Positions 24,755 through 36,244 of a stretch of DNA of 64,000 nt are shown one piece after another. Position numbers and translations under genes: made by a program. This DNA is from Lingula anatina (taxonomy: Eukaryota > Brachiopoda > Lingulata > Lingulida > Lingulidae): contig NW_019775880.1 of assembly GCF_001039355.2 (NCBI RefSeq), positions 281,015-345,014 on the forward strand, given 5' to 3'. Each line of letters starts with the position of its first letter. Within the stretch, counting starts at the first letter, position 1. The notes beneath the pieces are model-generated. The model made no database searches and was not told the DNA's origin. It saw only the letters and a program-made list of their open reading frames with translations.

Positions 24755-27700
24755 ATGGCACCCAGTACTGATGTGCTGGTGAGGGTAATGCTGCTTGTTG
24801 TAATGATTTATTGGTTGCTTCACTAATATTGTTATGCTAAAGAAATCATTGATTATGTTGGTCATGAGTTACAGTGAAATTAAACCTGACAAAATGCCTT
24901 AATAAGTAAATGATTCTTTGATGGGGCAATTTTTTCTTTTTATTTATTTATTTTTCTTTAGAGAAATATGATGAAGCATTTTTTTACTTTTAGTTTTTTT
25001 CAATGTGTGTGATAATCATTAAAATACATTTAACCATATTTATTTAAAATGAAAAATATTTGTTCTTGATTTCAGACGATACCTGTCCTTATTGGCCTAG
25101 GAGTTGTGGCTGTTACTGCAGTTCTAGCCAAAGTCTTCCTTTTTAGTGACAAGAAAAAGAAGGCTCCAGTAACATTGGAAAACCCTGAAGTGAAATATAA
25201 ACTTAAACTTATTGATAAAGAAGTATGTACTTTGCAAAGAAGGTCAAGAGTTATGAATGTGTGTTTTCAATTTATAATTGTCCAGGGCATAATTCATATA
25301 CATCGATATACATTAGGTTAATGCATGTAACATTTTTGTGTACTTACTTGCATATGCAAAGATTGAGAATATAAATTGTATTAATTAAGATTGCTACCTT
25401 TGTCAAATGATGCTTGCCTATATTTCAGATTATAAGTCATGATACGAGACGCTTTCGGTTTGCTTTGCCTTCCCCAGATCATGTATTGGGACTTCCTGTA
25501 GGTAAGAGAGTTACCTGTTGTGACAGTTGAAATGAGGCCCAATAACACACCAATGAATATTAGAATTACATGGTTATAAGAAAAATGCTTATGAAAATGA
25601 GAATCCTAAGCCAAGTCCCTTTCACCTATGAAGTAACAGATACTGAAATGTAAAATATAATTTCTGCCTCTAATTTTCCTGTCAATGGAACAGGTTTATA
25701 TACATGTATGTGCTCCAGTTGAGTGACTCCGACTATAAAGCTTGGCTCTCTACACCTATTGAAATCTGTTATACAAATTAATGCAGTTGATTTCAAGTGC
25801 TGTCTTTTATATTTTAGGACAGCACATATATCTTAGTGCTCGTATTGATGGTTCATTAGTCATCCGTCCATACACTCCTGTGTCCAGTGATGATGACAAA
25901 GGATTTATGGACCTGGTGGTCAAGGTGTGTACAGATGTTTAAAACTTATTTGTCCACTTTGATTTATGTCCTATCTGAGGTTAACTTTGTCTTCCTTTAA
26001 GTTTTTTTTTTTTTTTTTTTTTTGTAAATTATTTTCCCTTGGTATTAAGATAAAACAATATGTTTTTGAATGTTATTATCTTGTGCTTTTTTTGTAAGAT
26101 CTTTGATTTCAAGTGGCTTGTATGAGTGCAGCACTTGGAACTGCATCGAGCGAAAAAAAAAAAAAGACTCTTGGTTGCAGTTATTGCATACTTTTCTTTT
26201 TTGGCTCACATGCAGAATTACAATAGTTCCATTTTAGGTTGAAACTACAAAACAGTTACTTTAAGATCCCCAGCATAAGATTTTTTCGTGAAATCTCATA
26301 CATGAATAAAAGATTTTCTCTGGTAAACAGTATAACCCCTAAGCAAGGTTTATGCATGGTTTCTTTCAATATCCACCATCAATTTAAGGGGGGAATGTAG
26401 ATTTGAGATTTTCTCTTAAAATAAAGGTCTTGGCTTTTTTATTCCTGTCACATTCATTTAATGTATCTTCAAAATATCTAATAATGCTTGGAACACAGCT
26501 CCAACTTCATCGTGTGGCGTAATATTGGGATTTTGGGGACAAAAACACCATTTTTATACACCTGATTTTCTCAGGCACCTGGACAGCTATAAACTTGCTT
26601 TTGATGGCATTATAACACTTGAACAAAGTACTACAGCATGGAGTCTGGGATTTTTCTTCAGACACTTATTGTTGATTTTATCTATAAAAACGTGAAATTA
26701 CATCAAAATATTAGGGAATTTTCACTTTCAAAGTCTATAAATTAGAAAAGAGAGGATCAATCAAAATTTCTTAAAAAGCACTTTTAGTGCATACTTTTCA
26801 TAATTAGCATGGTGAATTTGGTCTCCCTCAGGTGTACAGGTAGACAGTTATAGCTTGCTAAGATAACGCTATCTCGTCAATATTGAAAGCAAAGAAAACG
26901 AGCAAAAACCCTTTCAGGGAGTTTAATTGTCCAAATTAGCAAATTAAATTGTTGGCAGCTTTACCTGTTATCGTTCTGACGATCGCGAAGATGAGTACTC
27001 TATTGCCGATTGAAAGTACCTTGTTTGCATGCATTTGGATGTCAGAAAATCTTATTTTTGTATCAATCTCACCTCCTGTTAGTAACTTCAAGGGGTTACC
27101 GCTAGCACTGTCAGAATGATTGACAGGCAATCAAGTCAGCCCTAATGACTCAAGCTATCAGTGTCCACGTCAATTGCCGTCGGGGCAAGTGTAAGGGATG
27201 CGCTCTAGGATGTGCACACAATAGCAGCATCGCAGGCGGTCTTGTCCACATTCGCCAAGCGAAAAATGGTTCGAAAACACGGTCGTGTTACAGGACGCCG
27301 ATCGGATCAAATTGCCCAAGTTGCATAGATTCAGGGGCGTAACCAGACCTTTAAAATTGTACGCACAGATTTTTTAAATTCCCAGCAAAATGTAGACTAA
27401 CGCAAGAGATGAAGGACAGCGTAATTACAGCATATGTACCACACATCGCAGCTTAATTTCCATTAATAATCATTTAGTCAGAAATATTCTCGCAATTAAA
27501 AAAATTTCAATATTCTTATTACCCAGAACGGTAAATTTATTTAAAAGGAGGCTAGCTTAGCATATGTGGAATCCCCTTCGAATAATCCTGGATCCACCTC
27601 TGAGTTGAACTAACATACGGTTTCATTCACCTTACATGTGGATGCATGGCTCCCAAAGACAACCAATTGTACGACACGACAGAGCTCTGATACATCTAAG

Positions 27701-30700
27701 TTTAATTATTTGTTTGTAAAAATTCCCCATGTCACCCTGTTAGTTTGGAGGGGTTAGCTGGGTCAAGTCCGTGTCAAAATTCTTTGAAGTTTTGCAGGAA
27801 AAATTATTCCTTTGTTTCTCTAGCTCCTTAAACCTGGCGTCCAGATTTTATCTAGTGCCCCCAGGGTTGCGGGAGCTGCTCTTTGAAAATAACACTCAGG
27901 CAGATTTTTACCTGAGATAAATATCGCCAGCAAGAATGCGTTCGATATTCTCAAGAAAGAAGGTACATAAGAGTTGAGGGCCACTGAATCCTCCAATTAA
28001 GAGGTAAAGGAAGTTCCAGTTAGATGGACGATTAAGATAGAACTTGTTAAGGTTACAGACATTGTATATCTCAGTTTGCTAGACGGGGGGGAGGGGGGGG
28101 GTCAGAACAATTGTGCCTATACAATTGATACAGAGGATTTGTAAGACTTTGTAAGTCACTACAGGTGACTTTGATAAGCAGAGGATTTTCTTTTATATTC
28201 CGTGAAAAATACACTAAATTTATATAAAATAATATCGTGGTTGGCAAAAAAATTGTACACACAGTGCGTCCGTGCGTATGCCTAGTTACGCCCATGTAGA
28301 TTTTTAAAATGGATAGTATGACGGTTGCTGTCACGGGTAGCAAGCAGCAGAATTTTCATTTTTTTTTTTCTTTTTTTTTTTTTTGCGTATCTCAAAAAGT
28401 TAACAAGAAAATCGAAAGAGCGCGTGTAACAACAAGCAATTCAAAGGAGAACGCGTATTTCGAGCAAATCCAATGTGTCGGAAAGGATTCATCTTAGCGC
28501 TGATCACAATCAAGAGCGACTATCAAAACAGCTTAAGCGGAACAATAGGCACTGCTTTGCCGATCGCTGTTTATGACAAAGGGGGTATGACGCATCCCTG
28601 TTCTATTGTTTCTCGAGTCGGGCTGATGCTGCTGAGGTCCGCCCACCGAGTTTACCCATGCCAACGGCCCTTGACAACGAAGGCGGGGCATAGACCAGGC
28701 CACCGGTGCCGATGTGTGCAGCATCAGAATCCTCAGAAAAAAACATATTTTTTGTTCAAAATGTAAAAATGTTATTCTGTTAAACGTTAGATACACATTT
28801 AACCAATAATTAGACATAAAAAACCAAAAATGACTATTTTTAGCTATATTTGGGTACATCCGTCCCTTAAGCACCTTCTTATCATTTGAATCAGATTCAA
28901 AACTATGTCAATAGGTTTGTCAGGAAATGATAAATTAGATTATTTTGGTGACATTTATTCATAAAAAAAATAATCAAAAAGTACAACTTCTCCTTAGATG
29001 AATTCAGCAAGATGTGCTTTTTGTACTTTTAAGTAAAAAACATGTAAAATTTGAAATCGTATGCCTTGTTTCTTTTAATAACTACCTTCCTATTAATTGA
29101 ATTGTTACAGGTGTATTTCAAAGATGTTCATCCTAAATTCCCTGATGGTGGCAAAATGTCCCAGTATTTGGAGAACATGGCTATTGGAGATTATATAGAA
29201 GTTAGAGGACCCAATGGATTGCTGGTCTATGATGGGCGAGGTACTGCATAGCTTGTTTTTTTACAACAATTAACTTTAAGAATATTTCTGTGCTCCATTA
29301 TAAATTACTTAAATGGCTGTATGATCCCTTTAGGAGCAAAACCTGATATACAACTGTAAAAGTGTGCTTAAGTTTGGGCTGTGTCAACTGTTTCATCCCT
29401 GCATGATGGATCCTCTGGATAATACTGAAGCCCCCCCCCAAGCCACCACACCACCACACCACATTTAACACCCACCCATAGCAGATTGAAATGAGACAAT
29501 CTGATAATAAGAAATAATACATCTAAAACTGACAGTGCAGTTTACCTCTGTGTTTTACCTGAGGGCGTCAACTGCATTTAGACTGAACTGTGCCTCTTAA
29601 ACACTTCTTAAAAGACTGAAGCACAGTATTTTAAGATACTGGTATGAAAAGAAAAGTACATATTTTCAGGTCAGTTTAGCATTCGTCCGGACAAGAAGTC
29701 CCCACCTCAGAAAGTGAAGGCAAAGAATGTAGGAATGATTGCTGGAGGAACTGGTGAGCAATGGTTTCATATGAAAAAAAGGATCAAAACACACTTTTCA
29801 ACTGTTTTGTATCATTATGATAAAAATTTAACTTATACACATATGTATTCAGTACTCATTACCACATTGCAAACGTTACTCTTGGGATTGATGTTCATCA
29901 TTTTGTCACAGGAATCACCCCAATGCTTCAGTTGGTTCGTCAAGTGTTTAAGGATCCTGAGGATAAGACCAATTTGATGTTGCTGTTTGCAAATCAGGTA
30001 ACTTTGATGGATTGGTTCTGACATATTATGTCAGTATGTTATTTAAGTGTTCAGAACAGATAATGAGATATACCACCAGCTTATTTGTTCTCAATGTTCT
30101 AGGTCATAAGGCATCAAACAGAGAGATGTATACTTTTTAAAGTAGCTGTGGCTAAATATATTTTCACATTCACTGAAAGGGATAATGATGTTGAATGGTG
30201 GGGAAGGAGGGGCTGCTTTTCCTTGGAGTTTTAGAATATATGGACAGATATATAAAAAATGGCTTATCAGCATACTTGTAGTCATGTATCATTATGATTA
30301 TGTTTTCTTTGAAATTATTATAAATATTTTAATTCGTTAAGTTGGAGGTCTTATAGCTAAAGGGAGAATACTTTGCTTTTGACAAAAAATAATTTATTGC
30401 TTCTTATGTTCTTTATGTTCACATGTTTATTTTACATCAAAAATAAAATTGTACCTTTTCATTGAGATGGTAGTTTTTTGCACGATATTTAGAAATAAAG
30501 ATGTGGCTTATGGACATTTTCAAAGATGTATAGAATACCTCGAAATGAATTTTTTTGTAATCACATAAATCCTTGGCCTACAGCAAATTAACAATTTGTG
30601 TGACTTTTTTCCTTCTGTGCTGCATGTATGTTCTGAACTTGTGTAAATTACAGTTGCCATAGTCATTCACTTAGTAAGCTGTTACTTGCACCTGTTGAAG

Positions 30701-31675
30701 CCTGGGGGAAATAATTAGTCACATACTAGGGCAACATGTAGTCCCCACAAGAACAACGCATACCCTGCATTACAATTAGACCTATTGAATATAGTCACAC
30801 ACACACACACCCCCCCCCCCCCCCAAAAAAAAAGCCCCAGCTTATAAATGCATCTTGGCCATTTATTCTTTATCATAAGTCTGCTGTAATATTTATTTAT
30901 GTAATTTAATGTTCTGCCATTGATTTATTGAATTGGATCTTGGCACAGCCATTGCACTGATTAACATATTTGTTCCCAACTTTAATGTCACAACTCTTAT
31001 AGTACATGTAGTCTGTTAGAAATCTTAAAGCTTTGCAATCTCTAGACAGCCTTGGGTAAAATTCCTCTTTCATTAATTAGACTGAGAAAGACATCCTCCT
31101 GAGACCAGAGCTCGAAGAGATTGCTGAGCAACATCCAGACCGCTTTAAGCTATGGTATACCTTGGACAGGCCTGAGGAAGGTATGGAACATATGGGGCAC
31201 AATTCTAATCAAAATGAACACATTTGCACATTAAAAAAATATTGTTTTTATAATGACTACATCACAATGATGCATTTAAGGTGGAAACTGTTTATTATTG
31301 ATACGTATATATTTTCTTATTCAAATAATTTTGACTTGATTAAGGGAGTCAGATTTTTTGTAATGAGTGCATTTGGTGAACTATAAAAAGAATAAGGTAC
31401 ATGACTAAGGTACTTTAGTGAAACTGAAAATGTCAAAATGTAAAAGACATGGCATCAGAAACACATATAGGGTACTCAAATGAGTGTTGGTATTATTTAC
31501 AGGATGGGCTTACAGCAGTGGCTTTATAGATGCAGACATGATTAAGGGGCACCTGCCAACCCCTGGTGAGGACACCTACATTTTCATGTGTGGCCCTCCT
31601 CCCATGATAAGATTTGCATGCGAACCAAACCTGGATAAACTTGGCTATCCGCAAAATAAAAGATTTGCCTATTAA
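24755..31675 (+). CDS. CYB5R: NADH-cytochrome b5 reductase (CYB5R1/CYB5R3 type), 9 exons, 307 aa
   Basis: This flavoenzyme passes electrons from NADH through FAD to cytochrome b5, for fatty-acid desaturation, sterol synthesis and related membrane redox reactions. Exons: 24755-24778, 25076-25222, 25429-25501, 25818-25924, 29111-29240, 29670-29753, 29912-29997, 31081-31180, 31503-31675. All junctions are GT/AG, 924 bp sum in frame, and the stop is TAA. A hydrophobic anchor ([19 protein letters not shown], aa 9-27) precedes a Lys-rich stretch. Motifs: FAD-binding [10 protein letters not shown] (aa 98-107), GGKMSQYL (130-137), NADH-binding [12 protein letters not shown] (182-193) and CGPPPM (280-285). 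Length matches the ~300-aa family. Position 2 is Ala, so the N-myristoylation Gly of some vertebrate isoforms is absent. CYB5R1-like and CYB5R3-like cannot be separated here. Confidence 0.95.
26860..28770. other. Compositionally distinct block inside CYB5R intron 4
   Basis: Sequence on both sides of the 27332-28296 element (about 27120-27331 and 28303-28740) looks richer in G, C and CpG than the surrounding intron. It breaks into short open frames with no recognisable protein. It may be an older insertion into which the transposon landed. I cannot assign a family. Confidence 0.35.
27332..28296. mobile_element. Non-autonomous DNA transposon in CYB5R intron 4
   Basis: The left end CAGGGGCGTAACCAG and the right end, reverse-complemented CATGGGCGTAACTAG, are inverted copies. 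A further inverted TACGCAC lies a few bases inside each. TAGATT directly abuts both ends (27326-27331 and 28297-28302), a good target-site duplication. The element is 965 bp and has no recognisable transposase. It contains a poly-G tract near 28084-28101. Confidence 0.7.
30796..30833. repeat. (CA)n(C)n(A)n simple repeat in CYB5R intron 7
   Basis: CA units followed by runs of C and then A. Simple sequence only. Homopolymer lengths in a draft assembly are unreliable. Confidence 0.95.
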
Positions 31676-32297
31676 TCTATGTGGCTTCATAATGCAAGGT
31701 CACTTTTTTTTCACTGTTAAGCTAGTTAAATCATGTTGTTGTCATTAAATTGGGCAGATGGAAGTGTCAAAGATATGCTTATTGAATTGAATTTTGAATT
31801 ATGTAGTAGCTTGAAATATATGAAGTTTGATTAAAATAGTTTTGTCAAGGCTATGGGTAGGTATTTTAGAGTTATAACATGTGCATTAATGAACTTGTGA
31901 TAAAAAACCCAAATGCAAACATTGAACCAAATGCTCATTAATAAGAACTTGAAACTTTTAACAAACAGTTTGATTATGAAGATAATCAAACTGTTTGATT
32001 ATGAAGATAACGGAGATTTAGGACCGGAGTTTAAAAAAAACAGATGGTGAGCAGAAGGACTAAAATAACTGAGTGAGTCCATTTGGTCATATAAAGTTTT
32101 ATAAGAGGCCATATTTTTAGCTGCTGGTAAATACAAGGCATCAGCTAAATTTGATATTTATTGGCTCTTTTTCTCTTTATACACTCTATATAGAAAGTCA
32201 AGTCTTGTTAAAGATTTTGAAAATTAAGTATTTTATGTACCACATCAAATGTGAGCACCATTAATAATTGTGTATATTTTTACACGGAGCTAATAAA
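31676..32297 (+). other. CYB5R 3' UTR candidate with poly(A) signal
   Basis: The first clear AATAAA after the stop is at 32292-32297, in the context agctAATAAAgttcgg. The stretch also holds a perfect 15-bp hairpin (31963-31996) next to a short tandem repeat. UTR extent is inferred, not shown. Confidence 0.5.
31963..31996. repeat. Perfect 15-bp hairpin in the CYB5R 3' UTR region
   Basis: AAACAGTTTGATTAT, loop GAAG, then the exact reverse complement. The following bases repeat the left arm and loop (GTTTGATTATGAAGATAA), giving a direct repeat interleaved with the inverted one. Confidence 0.9.
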
Positions 32298-33223
32298 GTT
32301 CGGTTAGAAAGTTGACTTTGCTGTGATTCTCAGTAAGTATACATGTTTCTGCTCAATGTTTTGTTAAATGCTCTTAGTATAACAGGTAAAGTTAGAGCAT
32401 TAAATGTTGACTAGGTAGCCTCTAAAACGTGCACAATATAGAAATGGTAGTTGTAAAACAGCTGTTAATAGTGATACACAATTTCTAATGGTTCATCTTT
32501 TGTGTGCTCAATTTTTGAAAATGATTTTTGCTGTTAAATTGTTTAAATCAAAACTTAAATCACCAAACAATGTAAAATGTTAGTTAATTTGGAAAAATAG
32601 GATTTTTTTATACAAAAGAATAGGTAGGCATGGAGAATTACACATTTGCATGTCTAGGTGAACTAATATCCAAGGGCCTAGTAACACCATGGCAGTGTTA
32701 GATGAAACGTATAGATGATATCGGTATGTATTGTACATTGCATAACTGACAATATTCTGACATATGTTAAAGGTTTTGTGTTTCAATTTGATTGAAATTA
32801 TGTTAACCTATAAATTAACTGTTTTGTTTGGATCTATCACATACTTTGATGCATTGATATTGAATGAGAAATAGTGAGTGGTTTTCAGGCAATGGTAGGG
32901 TATTGAATTCTAATTAATGCTCTTCTGGATACGTTATTTCACATTGTTGACGTGCAAATAGTTTGATTTTGATGCTTTATTAAAACTTAAAATGAATATT
33001 TAAAAAGTATAACGTTGTTAATACCTTTGCTTTTCTTGCAACAGTATGAAATGTAAAATATATGATATGCCAAATCTGTCATTTTAAGGGGCAGAGGTCG
33101 CAATATTTGAAAGACGCAGGTCTACTGGACAAGGAACCACAAATCTTTGGAGATAACTGTATGGATCGCAAAAGAGAGAACTGTTGAAAAATATAATTTC
33201 CCAACCGTGAACGTCAAACAAGC

Positions 33224-33252
33224 CAGGGAATTATATCCGATATAATTCCCTG
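33224..33252. repeat. Perfect 14-bp inverted repeat with a 1-nt spacer
   Basis: CAGGGAATTATATC is followed by C and by its exact reverse complement. The palindrome lies between two copies of AACAAGCCAGG, so the arms may have arisen with a local duplication. It has no T tract and no known function. Confidence 0.9.
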
Positions 33253-35468
33253 AACAAGCCAGGCGTATTGACAAATTGTTTTGTGTATTGTGTAACGCGT
33301 TGTTCCTTGCACTGTGCTTGTGGAACATTAGCACAGGTTTCAGTGTAAGCGCATGGATCAGATTACCCGACTTGCCAGATACTAGTACGAAGGTAATTTT
33401 AATTTAAAGCACATTTTATCTTCTGTCTCAACAGATATATTCCCACCCCTTTCAATTTATTTCCTTCTTGCCTCTTCTATCACCAGTATACCAGGGAGAG
33501 AGCAGATGTATAAAATTTGAGATTTTGATAACAAAAAAGTTCTCAGTTAAAATGCTATGGAAGTTCACATGTTACTACCTCATGGCATTACTTGTGGTTT
33601 ATGAAAGCTTTAACTTAATCAGTGTTAAAACTGGAACATGACGTTCGTTAAAATCATTTGTCTAAATACGCAATATGCAAATTAAATGTTCCTTTAATCT
33701 CTTGGAAGATAGCCCTCTTCCTGACAGGCGCAATGTGCTTAATGATTTCATTAAAGGATGTAATGTAACCTTTTTTTTTAGGTCACTTAAGGATACTTTT
33801 AACACGTTGTGTCGAAATTCATAAAGAATTTTGACGTCAAAACATGCGTAATTGAAACAGAAAAAAGTCTGAGAGGGATATGGAAGTGTGCGGATTAACG
33901 ATCATTATTTTCTAAGAGGTTATTTTGGTACAGGGAAACGCATAATTTTGATGTTGCCGACCCGGACTGTGTATTTTACGTGTTGCTTTGAGTGACACGC
34001 GAATGTGCCGGAGACAATAACGAGAAAGAGTAAATTGTGATATTTTATTTGATAATAATTAGCATCCTTTTAGCGTTTTTCTTTAGGCCTATCCGCCCGC
34101 TGTATGTAGAAAGCCCATACCCAACTTCATTTGAAACATCTCTGCAATCAGTTACTGTTTTATTCAGCAATTCCCCAGCCAAACGATGTTGATTTGTGGG
34201 TATTGATTTGTTATTATGGCGATATTTCCATTAAACCTAACTCTAGGACTGCAGCTTAAAGTTATAAAGAATCTTCGTTTAAATGGCTTCGAATCCCTCG
34301 GGTGAGACGCCGAGCAATAAACAACTTAAGTGTGGTCCGTTTTAGCTAATAGTTGCTCCCCCTACGTTATATGTTCGAGAAAAATATGACATGTACAAAA
34401 GCTATATGACCCTTTAAATGAAATCCCTTTGGTCCTGCCTATCGGCATTGGGCTTTATGAATATCTAGGCTCCTGGCAGGTCAGAAGGTTGAAGTAATCA
34501 TTTATCGTAACGTCAATCAAAATTTATTCGCCTATTGTGGAGAAAAGCTGCTAGAGCATAAACACTTGTCTTATGTGCAGTAGCACACCTGAGTGACATT
34601 ACAAATCTCGCGAGACCATTTAATTTTTATCAGCCCTGTGCACGTGCCAGTTTATAAATATACTCTGTCGTAGTATGATCCATTGAGGCACATTTATATA
34701 TATAAAGGAAACATTTTGCTTATAGCCTTTCGTTTGTGACTGACATGCAAAATTCTATTCCATATGTTAAGATGACCATGTCAGAAATGGATTGAACACG
34801 TGGTACACGCACGGGATTTCTTGTACACTGTAGTCTTGACATGCAATAGAGATAATTCAAACTAAAACAGCTAAAATGCCTAAATTCGACGTTCGCATTC
34901 CATAATTAATCATTAAATTTTTTGTATACATATAGGAAATATAATGTAGGTAAAGAAAATACTGGTACAAAATGCATACAAATTGCGGAGGAAAATATTT
35001 TGCGTGTACATGTGCATGTGCATGTACAAACATGCAGCTATAATTAAAGAAAAGGCCCCTTTAGATAACAATCATATTCTAATCAAATATTGGATAATAA
35101 TAGGTTTTGTGGTACTTAGCCCTAATGGATGTTATCTCTTGCAAGGATAAATGCCTTCAAGACAATTCATGATATCTCGCAATGCTTCAATTGTGGATTG
35201 CAAAGAGCACTGTAAATTGGATGAAAAAAATCTGTTACGTCTGAAAAATCTTGAAATGTCAAGAACTCTTTTATTAAAGAATCAGAAACGAGGACATTCG
35301 TGCGAAAATTGTCAAATGAGCTTTCTCAGCAAAAGCGATTATTGTCATGCTGCAGTACATGTAATAGACGGTAATGCGTATACTGTAGGTGTAAAAAGCA
35401 ACCGGTCGATAACACTGAACAATTAAAGACTGTTTGATAAAAAGTGACCCCATTAACTTCCCCTCTCT

Positions 35469-35469
<1 letters not shown>

Positions 35470-35503
<34 letters not shown>

Positions 35504-35538
35504 CCTCTCTCTCTCTCTCACACACACACACACGCACG

Positions 35539-35594
<56 letters not shown>

Positions 35595-35595
35595 A
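35470..35595. repeat. Composite microsatellite (CT)n(CA)n(GA)n
   Basis: An uninterrupted series of dinucleotide tracts: CT with two small CCCT breaks, then CA with CGCA interruptions, then GA. Opposite-strand frames across it encode only Ser/Leu or Arg/Glu repeats and are not genes. Confidence 0.97.
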
Positions 35596-36221
35596 GTCAT
35601 AACCGTTGGAAAACATGCTAAAAGATCTATATGGTTGCCGTCATTGACTCAAGCAACTGTGGGAGTTTCACTAACGCACTAGCTGTACATGTAATACTGA
35701 TGCACGTATAAATCAAAGTTACATCTATTGGAGGGGATGTTCGTAACTTTGTTGATGTTTAAACGGATTCATTACACTTAAAAATACAGCTGACTGGAAT
35801 ACAACTCGACGATATACAGGAGATATCGCAAAACGTGGACCAGCTTTTTACCCGAGCTGGCAGTAGGCCCATTATAGGACGAATACAAAAAAGATGGGTG
35901 GGTGTTAATTAAATGTATACGTTGCATTGCAGTATCTCGTTCATCGACCTGGAGCCATTAAAAGAAGACACGGTTTCAATGCATTATTATCATTGATTAC
36001 CTTGTTAACGAAACCCACATCTGACCAAAATTTATAACTTTCTTTTCTATCTAAATAGGCCAAAGGAATGATTTGGTGTTTGTAATGTTAAAAAAGGCAA
36101 CGGTCAAACTTTTTAGTAGTAAATTGCTTGGAAGATAAAAGGAAACAAAATGTTTCTATGTTCTAAGACATGAAACTTAGATTAGGTAACGTTTTGCAGA
36201 TTAATGTCAAAGTCAAACCAA

Positions 36222-36244
36222 GTGTGTGTGTGTGTGTGTGTGTG
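36222..36244. repeat. (TG)n microsatellite
   Basis: About eleven TG units lie just before a short frame open on both strands. Simple sequence only. Confidence 0.95.

Noticed and set aside
34284-34305. ggcttcgaatccctcggg, resembling a tRNA T-arm
   Set aside because: No acceptor stem, D-arm or anticodon arm can be laid out upstream.
35151-35426. 91-codon plus-strand frame
   Set aside because: Its CxxC (CENC) hint is not backed by splice sites, homology or codon pattern, and the length is within chance.
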